A stretch of DNA of 9,778 bases, taken from CAZFIO01 sp964519585. Lineage in GTDB: Bacteria > Bacillota > Clostridia > Tissierellales > Tissierellaceae. Location of the stretch: the NCBI GenBank assembly GCA_964519585.1, contig CAZFIO010000079.1, forward strand, positions 1-9,778, in the 5' to 3' direction. A program made the position numbers and the translations under genes. A model generated the notes under the pieces. That model had not been told where the DNA came from. It ran no database searches and was given only the letters and a program-made list of their open reading frames with translations. Of the stretch, positions 1 through 4,840 are shown one piece after another; the stretch's first letter is position 1; each line of letters begins with the position of its first letter.

Positions 1-368
1 TTTCCAGGTACATATTGACCTGGTTTAATAGCAATTTTAGATAAAATGTTCTCTGCTCCACGTCCTTGGTGAGTTGGTACTAAGTAAGGAAAACCAAATA
101 CATCCATAACAGATTCTTCTAAGTGCTTAAAGTTTTTACTTCCTGCATAAGCCTCATCGCCTATCATAAGGCCAGCCCATTGCTTGTCACTCATTGCATT
201 AGTTCCACTGTCTGTAAGTAAGTCTATATATACGTCTTCTGAATTAATTAAGAATGTGTTGTAGCCTGCTTCCTTGACTACCCTTTCCCTTTCTTCTCTG
301 TTAATCATTTTAACAGGTTCTACGGACTTAATTCTAAAGGGTTCCGCTGGATATTTACTCATGTCCAT
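1..368 (-). CDS. tpl: Tyrosine phenol-lyase (beta-tyrosinase), N-terminal part; 3' end beyond window
   Basis: This is a PLP-dependent beta-eliminating lyase that splits L-tyrosine into phenol, pyruvate and ammonia in the cytoplasm. Only 122 codons are present, because the gene runs off the left edge. Seen: starting at YPAEPFRIKSVEP, the protein follows the tyrosine phenol-lyase N-terminus closely, with LLTDSGTNAMSDKQWAG (residues 50-66), GDEAYAGS (70-77) and PTHQGRGAEN (98-107). With a +3 offset to the Citrobacter enzyme, the family's active-site residues are present: Thr52 (Thr49), Tyr74 (Tyr71) and Gln101-Gly-Arg103, which bind the cofactor phosphate. The ATG at 368 is chosen because a strong AAAGGAGGAA site lies 8 nt upstream; an in-frame ATG at 362 is less well spaced. 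The gene has its own promoter. Tryptophanase (tnaA) is a close paralogue. TNAMSDKQWAG and PTHQGRGAEN look more like tyrosine phenol-lyase, but the C-terminal substrate-specificity residues lie outside the window, so tryptophanase is not fully excluded. Confidence 0.82.
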   Translation of the reverse strand, partial: MDMSKYPAEPFRIKSVEPVKMINREERERVVKEAGYNTFLINSEDVYIDLLTDSGTNAMSDKQWAGLMIGDEAYAGSKNFKHLEESVMDVFGFPYLVPTHQGRGAENILSKIAIKPGQYVPG

Positions 369-410
369 TTTATGTTCCTCCTTTAATTTAAAAAGTTTAA
401 TGCCTTATGC

Positions 411-422
411 ATGATGCATCAT
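411..422. promoter_or_regulatory. 12-bp perfect palindrome, candidate operator of tpl
   Basis: ATGATGCATCAT is a perfect inverted repeat. It lies about 5-16 nt downstream of the predicted tpl transcription start and 43 nt before the ATG. A protein bound there would block promoter escape, so the position fits a repressor site. It does not resemble the TyrR box (TGTAAA-N6-TTTACA) of enterobacterial tpl genes. The regulator is unknown and the operator role is inferred from position and symmetry only. Confidence 0.4.
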
Positions 423-433
423 TACCTGTATTC

Positions 434-462
434 ATAGTATCATCTAAAAAATATTCTGTCAA
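434..462 (-). promoter_or_regulatory. SigmaA-type promoter of tpl
   Basis: Reading the minus strand, a perfect -35 box TTGACA (462-457) is followed by exactly 17 nt and a -10 box TACTAT (439-434). The transcript should start near position 427, giving a leader of about 60 nt before the tpl ATG at 368. That leader is too short for a T-box or a typical riboswitch, so any regulation is more likely by a DNA-binding protein. Confidence 0.8.
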
Positions 463-628
463 TAGGAAAACGATATTTTATTTGCAACTTGATAAATATT
501 TTTAATCCTTATAATATATATATTTTTTAGATAAAACAAGTAGAACTAAAGAACCAAAAACCAAGATTGACACTAAGGTTCAGAATCACAAGAAAAATAG
601 TGCTTATAGATAAATTAATTGATCGTTT

Positions 629-1714
629 CTAGGGCCTTACATACCTTCTTTTTATTTGACCTATCATTTCAATCCTTTCCTCTGCTAGTTTATTGGCAGC
701 CTTGTAGGTTGGTATATCCCCACTTTTACTTATATGAAATATTTTTAAAAGTGTATTGTAGATATTTTTAGTTTTAGCCATTACTCTATCATGATTTAAT
801 TCTTCCATATCTAATTCATCTGATGCTTGAATTAAACCCCCGGAGTTTATTACAAAATCTGGAACATAAAGAATACCCCTATCATGAAGGACTTGTCCAT
901 GCCTTTCTTCTGCTAATTGGTTATTTGCAGGACCAGCTATAATTTTACATTTAAGTTTTGGAATAGTCTCATCATTGATAATACCTCCTAGGGCACAGGG
1001 TACAAAGACATCACATTCCTGGTCATATATTTCATTTGCATCCACAACCTCTACCTGCGGGTATCTATCCTTTATCTTTTGAATACCCTGGTCTGACCTA
1101 TTGGAGATTACTACCCTTCCACCCTCTTCAATCAAGTAATCCACAATAAGGCTACCTACCTTCCCTACACCTTGAACTGCAAATCTTAGGTCTTTCAGTG
1201 ATTCATTCCCATAGATAGTCCTAACAGCTGCCTTTATTCCCATATATACACCATAGGCTGTAGGAATTGCAGTATTCCCACCTCCACCATACTCTTCAGG
1301 TAAGCCTACCATATATTTAGATTCCTGCCTAACTAGTAGAAGATCATCTGCACTGATTCCCACATCTGGCCCTGTATAATATCTGCCATTTAAAATCTCA
1401 ATACTTCTACCTAGGGCCCTAAACATGGCTTCACTCTTATCTGTTTTAGAATCTCCAATAATTACAGTTTTTCCTCCACCAAAACTTGTACCTGCTACAG
1501 AGCATTTATAAGTCATTCCTACTGATAGTCTAATGGCATCCATTATTGCATCATCCGTATTGTCGTATTTCCACATCCTGCAACCACCTAAGGCTGGCCC
1601 TATGGTGGTATCATGAATTGATGTTATAGCCTTTAGCCCTGAGACCTTATCATAAGTAAATGTAATTTGCTCTACTCCATTCTTTTCCATTTCTTGAAAT
1701 ATATCTATCCCCAT
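629..1714 (-). CDS. Glu/Leu/Phe/Val family amino-acid dehydrogenase (leucine dehydrogenase-like)
   Basis: This enzyme reversibly deaminates a hydrophobic L-amino acid to its 2-keto acid and ammonia with NAD(P)+, in the cytoplasm. At 361 aa it matches leucine dehydrogenases. Seen: the N-terminal catalytic domain has GPALGGCRMW (39-48), MTYK (Lys70, equivalent to leucine dehydrogenase Lys68), GGGKTVIIGD with catalytic Lys82, and TGPDVG with Asp117. The Rossmann domain carries VQGVGKVG (180-187), then CDVFVPCALGG and the substrate-pocket segment VINSGGLIQASDEL. Odd: the end of the second Rossmann strand reads ISNRS (203-207), where NAD-dependent leucine dehydrogenases have an Asp, so the cofactor may be NADPH. 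TGPDVG instead of TAEDVG and GGC instead of GGA leave the amino-acid substrate open (leucine, valine or phenylalanine). The ATG at 1714 has an AAGGGGGAA site 8 nt upstream. The gene has its own promoter and appears monocistronic. Confidence 0.9.
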   Translation of the reverse strand: MGIDIFQEMEKNGVEQITFTYDKVSGLKAITSIHDTTIGPALGGCRMWKYDNTDDAIMDAIRLSVGMTYKCSVAGTSFGGGKTVIIGDSKTDKSEAMFRALGRSIEILNGRYYTGPDVGISADDLLLVRQESKYMVGLPEEYGGGGNTAIPTAYGVYMGIKAAVRTIYGNESLKDLRFAVQGVGKVGSLIVDYLIEEGGRVVISNRSDQGIQKIKDRYPQVEVVDANEIYDQECDVFVPCALGGIINDETIPKLKCKIIAGPANNQLAEERHGQVLHDRGILYVPDFVINSGGLIQASDELDMEELNHDRVMAKTKNIYNTLLKIFHISKSGDIPTYKAANKLAEERIEMIGQIKRRYVRP

Positions 1715-1756
1715 CTAAACTTCCCCCTTAAGATAATTATAAAATTAGTTATACAT

Positions 1757-1785
1757 AGAATATTCTTTTTAAATTTGTCTGTCAA
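1757..1785 (-). promoter_or_regulatory. SigmaA-type promoter of the amino-acid dehydrogenase
   Basis: On the minus strand, TTGACA (1785-1780) is separated by 17 nt from TATTCT (1762-1757). The transcript should start near 1750, about 36 nt before the ATG at 1714. The -35 region shares the string CTATTGACAGA with the tpl promoter. It lies just downstream of the murA-operon terminator, which makes the dehydrogenase a separate transcription unit. Confidence 0.78.
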
Positions 1786-1796
1786 TAGAATTACTA

Positions 1797-1822
1797 AAAA
1801 AGGACGATTTCTCGTCCTTTTT
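1797..1822 (-). terminator. Rho-independent terminator of the ywmB-murA unit
   Basis: A perfect 11-bp stem (AAAAAGGACGA, 1797-1807, with TCGTCCTTTTT, 1812-1822) closes a 4-nt loop. Read on the minus strand, the GC core GGACGA/TCGTCC is followed by six T residues (1801-1796). The hairpin is nearly symmetric and could also act on the plus strand, but no plus-strand gene needs it. It sits about 110 nt past the murA stop, beyond the hairpin repeats. Confidence 0.85.
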
Positions 1823-1828
1823 ACAGTC

Positions 1829-1934
1829 ACGGGCTGAGTCAACCCAGCCCCTACATCTTTATGGTCACGGGCTGGCGTGGAAACCAGCCCCTACATCTTT
1901 ATGGTTACGGGCTGGCGTGGAAACCAGCCCCTAC
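1829..1934 (-). repeat. Three tandem copies of a GC-rich hairpin repeat
   Basis: Three units begin at 1829, 1867 and 1907, giving periods of 38 and 40 nt. On the minus strand each core reads GTAGGGGCTGG, a loop, then CCAGCCCGT or CAGCCCGT. The arms GGGCTGG/CCAGCCC form a 7-bp stem with an 8-nt loop in the copies at 1867 and 1907. The copy at 1829 has a different loop (GGTTGACT region) that pairs further. Copies are joined by a conserved spacer ACCATAAAGAT. The block is much richer in GC than the flanks. Its right end abuts the murA stop codon, sharing one base. The pattern resembles GTAGGGGC...GCCC intergenic palindromic repeats known from many bacterial genomes; this comparison is from memory and was not searched. 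Confidence 0.85.
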
Positions 1935-3199
1935 TATTGTTCCGCTATTGTTCTTCTATATATCCTTGCCCCTAAATTTGTGAATCTTTCTTCTATGTTT
2001 TCATAGCCCCTGTCTATATGATAAATATTCTCTACCTCTGTAAGTCCATCTGCAACTAGACCAGCTATTATCAAGGCTGCACCTGCCCTTAGGTCCGATG
2101 CCTTAACCCTGGCTCCTGTTAGACCCTTTACTCCACTAAGAATTGCTGACTTACCATCAATTTTTATGTCAGCACCCATTCTCTTCAATTCATCTACATG
2201 CATAAACCTATTTTCAAATACTGTCTCTATAACCATGCTTGTACCACCAGCTACAGTCATCAAAGCCATAAATTGGGATTGCATATCAGTGGGGAAACCT
2301 GGATATGGCAGGGTTTTTATGTCTATAGCTCTTAAATCTTTATTGCCTATTACCCTTATATTATCCCCATCTTCTATAATTTCAGCTCCTGCCTCCCTAA
2401 GCTTTGCTATTACAGGTTTCATATGGTCTCCAATTACATTTTCAACCACCACATCTCCACCAGTAACAGCTGCAGCTACCATAAAGGTACCAGCCTCTAT
2501 CCTATCAGGAATTATTTGGTGCCTTCCTCCAGCTAATTTTTCAACACCCTTAATCTTTATTGTAGAGGTTCCTGCCCCCTTTATATCTGCACCTAATTTG
2601 TTTAGGAAGTTTTGCAAATCTATAATCTCAGGCTCCATTGCAGCATTATCTAGTATTGTTTCCCCTTTGGCTAGGCTGGCTGCCATCATTATATTTTCTG
2701 TAGCACCCACAGATGGAAAGTCTAAATAAATCTTACTACCAACCAGTTTATCAGCAAAAGCATCAATATTTCCATGTTCAGTGTCTATACTTGCTCCTAA
2801 AGCTTTAAAACCCTTAAGATGTAAATCTATGGGTCTGGTACCTATGGCACAACCTCCAGGTAGGGAGGACCTAGTCTTCCCAAGTCTTGCTAGCAGTGGC
2901 CCCATAACTAGTAGTGATGCCCTCATCTTGTTCATTAAATCATATTGAGTTGTAAAGTTATTTAAATTGTTAGAATTTATCTTTATAATTCCCTTATCTA
3001 AAATCTCTACCTTTGCTCCTAGGGATCTAAGTACTTCACACATAATGCCTATATCTTTCAGATCTGGTACATCTTCCAAAATTATGTCTTCAGTTCCCAA
3101 TAAAGATGCAGCCAATATTGGAAGGGCTGAGTTTTTTGCTCCATTAATCCTTACCTTCCCCTTTAATGGAGGGCTTTTCTCTACAACAATAATTTCCAA
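1934..3199 (-). CDS. murA: UDP-N-acetylglucosamine 1-carboxyvinyltransferase
   Basis: MurA transfers enolpyruvate from PEP to UDP-GlcNAc, the first committed step of peptidoglycan synthesis, in the cytoplasm. At 421 aa it is full length (family about 417-430). Seen: INGAKNSALP with Lys22 and Asn23, which are catalytic or substrate-binding in the family. The active-site loop LPGGCAIGTRP carries Cys117 (E. coli Cys115), so the enzyme should be of the fosfomycin-sensitive type. GATEN, DRIEAGTF and PGFPTDMQSQ (general-base Asp) follow in the usual order. The start is TTG at 3199: an AGGAGGAG site (3212-3205) lies 5 nt upstream, and the ATG at 3204 is out of frame. It follows ywmB by 15 nt, so the two are probably co-transcribed. 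The stop TAG is directly followed by a second TAG that belongs to the hairpin repeat block. Many Firmicutes carry two MurA paralogues. The ywmB linkage matches B. subtilis murAA, and that choice is inferred from context. Confidence 0.96.
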   Translation of the reverse strand: MEIIVVEKSPPLKGKVRINGAKNSALPILAASLLGTEDIILEDVPDLKDIGIMCEVLRSLGAKVEILDKGIIKINSNNLNNFTTQYDLMNKMRASLLVMGPLLARLGKTRSSLPGGCAIGTRPIDLHLKGFKALGASIDTEHGNIDAFADKLVGSKIYLDFPSVGATENIMMAASLAKGETILDNAAMEPEIIDLQNFLNKLGADIKGAGTSTIKIKGVEKLAGGRHQIIPDRIEAGTFMVAAAVTGGDVVVENVIGDHMKPVIAKLREAGAEIIEDGDNIRVIGNKDLRAIDIKTLPYPGFPTDMQSQFMALMTVAGGTSMVIETVFENRFMHVDELKRMGADIKIDGKSAILSGVKGLTGARVKASDLRAGAALIIAGLVADGLTEVENIYHIDRGYENIEERFTNLGARIYRRTIAEQ

Positions 3200-3204
3200 A
3201 ACAT

Positions 3205-3212
3205 CTCCTCCT
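3205..3212 (-). promoter_or_regulatory. Ribosome binding site fixing the TTG start of murA
   Basis: AGGAGGAG lies 5 nt before TTG (3199) and begins 2 nt after the ywmB stop codon. It is the only strong site nearby, and the out-of-frame ATG at 3204 overlaps its edge. This supports initiation of murA at a non-ATG codon. Confidence 0.75.
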
Positions 3213-3214
3213 AC

Positions 3215-4003
3215 TTAATATCCGATAGTTATTATAGGTGTTCCTATCCATATATAGGAAGTATCCTCATGCTCATTATACCTTGTTGCTAGATTTAGAT
3301 TAATCTTTTCCTTTTTCATTGTTAAGGAGTTTTTAAGCAGGGGTGTATAAGCTGTAAATGATAATATCATATCATCCGTGTATTCACCTATAATATTGCC
3401 TTTCAAATCTTTAATTATTTTTTTTATTTTTTTGCTTAATTCTTCCCTAGGTTGTTGGCCTTTTATTGTCCCTATTAAGCAGGTTGTAGAATCCATTATT
3501 GAATCGTACTTATGGTAAATAGATTCCACCTTATCCATTATATCATTTATCCTAAAAAAATCATCATTTTTTATAATATTTATAGATAGGTAAGTTTCAC
3601 CTTTTATTTCTTCTTCATATAAATAGGAGGATAAGTATATAGATATTAGATTTTGGTTTTTATCATAACCTGAATAGTTGATTTGACTATATTTATCTTC
3701 AAATATAAGCTGCTTATAATATACCTCTCCCAAGGCTCCCCTATCTTCAACAAATGGATGAGATTCTTCACCTTTTATTTGAAAATTATTAAATATTTCT
3801 TCTCCCAATTCCTTCATTTCATCTTCTTCTAAAAACTTTTTTAAGATAACCCCATTGGTAACTGTATCGCTTTCATGAAATTCAGCCCCTGTCTTTTTCA
3901 ATAAATCATATACTATGTCTAAATCTCCCCTAACCTTGTCCGCACTTGTTAAAATAGGTAACAATATAATCAGTATAATTCCAATAATCCCTAACTTTTT
4001 CAT
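3215..4003 (-). CDS. ywmB: YwmB family protein (TATA-box-binding-protein-like fold), secreted or membrane-anchored
   Basis: This is a 262-aa protein of the YwmB family (DUF1779), whose biochemical function is unknown. Seen: an N-terminal signal peptide or anchor with MKK followed by a hydrophobic run (about residues 4-20, GIIGIILIILLPILTSA), then a charged extracytoplasmic domain. The most diagnostic part is the C-terminus, NLATRYNEHEDTSYIWIGTP followed by IITIGY, which matches the family ending. The ATG at 4003 is supported by GGGGAGGAA about 7 nt upstream. It precedes murA by 15 nt, the same order as ywmB-murAA in Bacillus. That linkage and the export signal suggest a role at the cell envelope, which is inference only. 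The 'TATA-box-binding-like' name describes the fold and does not imply a transcription factor. Confidence 0.85.
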   Translation of the reverse strand: MKKLGIIGIILIILLPILTSADKVRGDLDIVYDLLKKTGAEFHESDTVTNGVILKKFLEEDEMKELGEEIFNNFQIKGEESHPFVEDRGALGEVYYKQLIFEDKYSQINYSGYDKNQNLISIYLSSYLYEEEIKGETYLSINIIKNDDFFRINDIMDKVESIYHKYDSIMDSTTCLIGTIKGQQPREELSKKIKKIIKDLKGNIIGEYTDDMILSFTAYTPLLKNSLTMKKEKINLNLATRYNEHEDTSYIWIGTPIITIGY

Positions 4004-4036
4004 CCTTATTCCTCCCCTTACTTATAAGTATTCGGG

Positions 4037-4048
4037 AAAAGTACTTTT
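4037..4048. promoter_or_regulatory. 12-bp perfect palindrome upstream of ywmB
   Basis: AAAAGTACTTTT is a perfect inverted repeat 34 nt before the ywmB start. It overlaps a weak promoter-like pair on the minus strand: TTTTGT, 17 nt, TATAAA, with the -10 box near 4051-4046. It could be an operator, or just AT-rich chance symmetry. The flanks TTATAAGTA (plus strand, left) and GTACTTTTATAA extend an imperfect hairpin. Confidence 0.22.
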
Positions 4049-4084
4049 ATAACCTAATGTAAAGGGGGACAAAACATTAAAATT

Positions 4085-4138
4085 AAAAAAGCACCCTTTC
4101 CCTTATAATAAAAGTATTTCCAAAGGAGGGTGCTTTTT
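4085..4138 (-). terminator. Second hairpin terminator between the V-ATPase operon and ywmB
   Basis: A 12-bp inverted repeat (AAAAAGCACCCT, 4086-4097, with AGGGTGCTTTTT, 4127-4138) encloses a 29-nt loop whose CCTT/AAGG segments can extend the stem. On the minus strand, the GCACCCT/AGGGTGC core is followed by six T residues (4090-4085). It is also T-rich on the plus strand, so it may work both ways. It backs up the terminator right after subunit D. The long loop leaves room for an attenuator role ahead of ywmB, but no leader ORF or known riboswitch motif was seen. Confidence 0.7.
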
Positions 4139-4150
4139 ATACCTGTTTTT

Positions 4151-4178
4151 AAAAAATAAAAGGGCAAAATCTTGCCCT
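4151..4178 (-). terminator. Rho-independent terminator of the V-ATPase operon
   Basis: On the minus strand, AGGGCAA (4178-4172), a 4-nt loop and TTGCCCT (4167-4161) form a 7-bp stem, followed by TTTATTTTTT. The stem begins 5 nt after the stop codon of subunit D. D is therefore the last gene of the operon. Confidence 0.85.
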
Positions 4179-4183
4179 AATAT

Positions 4184-4838
4184 TTAAGCTTCTTTTTGAA
4201 TTATGTCCTTTACCTTCATTAGTCTAGTTATAGCTGATCTTTCACTTTCGTCAAGTTTCATTCTGATAAATCTTATGGTTTCTTGCAGGTCTGGAATAGT
4301 TCTATATTCCAGTGCATTTACCCTTCTTCTGGTTTTTTCGATTTCGTCTGCCATTAGAAGTGTTGCCTTTTCTATTTCAGCCAAGGCCAAAAGCTTTGGT
4401 AATATATCATAGAGCTTGGAAATAGCATCGTCCAACTCAGAAGATGTTTGAGCAAATCCATAAGGATAAATAGAACCTTCATCGCCTTCTAGTTTCCTTA
4501 TAAACTTCATAGAAGGAATGTTGACACTCATTATATTTTGCTTTTGTATATCTACTGATATAGATTCCTTGGGAAAGAGTACAGCCTGTTCTAAGATTTC
4601 TGGAGACATGACTGCACTTGCCAAGAGAAATTCTTGGAAAGAGTCATGTAATTCTTTTTCTACCTCTGTTCTAAGAGCCTTGTTTTCCCTAATCTTCTCA
4701 ATAAACCTTCTCATTAATTCATCTTGTTTATCCTTTAAAAGCTTATGTCCCCTGGTAGCAGTGCTTAGCCTTTTTCTCAAGGTTGTAAGCTCCATTCTAG
4801 TGGGNNNNNNNNNNGGGTTTTACATTTAGTATAGCCAA
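4184..4838 (-). CDS. ntpD: V/A-type ATPase subunit D (central stalk), interrupted by a 10-N gap
   Basis: Subunit D is the coiled-coil rotor shaft inside the A3B3 head. From 4795 onward, 203 codons are continuous: MELTTLRKRLSTATRGHKLL, KDKQDELMRRF, and the C-terminal helix RRRVNALEYRTIPDLQETIR. The family start (…LNVxPTRMEL) is missing from that stretch. Upstream of 4795 the frame continues R, T, P and then meets the Ns (4805-4814). On the other side, from TTG at 4838, the codons give MAILNVKP. Joining both sides, while dropping the Ns and one duplicate CCC, gives MAILNVKPTRMELTTL, the expected D N-terminus, and a 213-aa protein (E. hirae about 210). The TTG has AAGGAG (4854-4849) 10 nt upstream and lies 2 nt after the subunit B stop. 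As printed, the Ns shift the frame; this looks like an assembly artefact, not a broken gene. Confidence 0.93.
4805..4814. other. Assembly gap (10 N) inside the 5' end of subunit D
   Basis: Ten Ns are flanked on both sides by GGG (4802-4804 and 4815-4817). Collapsing the gap and one GGG restores the reading frame and the conserved NVKPTRMEL segment. The gap is therefore probably a placeholder between two contigs that overlap or abut by 3 bp, not real missing DNA. Confidence 0.9.
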
Positions 4839-4840
4839 TA

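Noticed and set aside
369..433. Riboswitch or T-box in the tpl leader
   Set aside because: The predicted leader is only about 60 nt, and no T-box or tryptophan-leader-peptide features such as a short Trp-containing ORF were seen.
529..628. Terminator after the dehydrogenase
   Set aside because: Only weak 4-5 bp pairings such as GAACC/GGTTC were found, without a compact GC stem followed by a T-run. Nothing else was recognised in this AT-rich stretch.
1829..1934. CRISPR array
   Set aside because: Spacing is regular, but the 'spacers' are nearly identical and there are only three units with no cas genes. It is a tandem hairpin repeat, not an array.
2166..2729. Plus-strand open frame of 187 codons opposite murA
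   Set aside because: It lies wholly within murA in antisense, has no recognisable domain, and exists because of murA codon bias. The same applies to shorter plus-strand frames opposite ywmB, ntpD, ntpB and ntpA.
4018..4084. Confident promoter for ywmB-murA
   Set aside because: The best pair (TTTTGT-N17-TATAAA) has a poor -35 box. It is mentioned with the palindrome but is not strong enough for its own entry.
4184..4838. Broken or frameshifted subunit D gene
   Set aside because: The interruption is a run of Ns. Collapsing it with the duplicated GGG restores a perfect N-terminus, so a sequencing gap is the simpler explanation.
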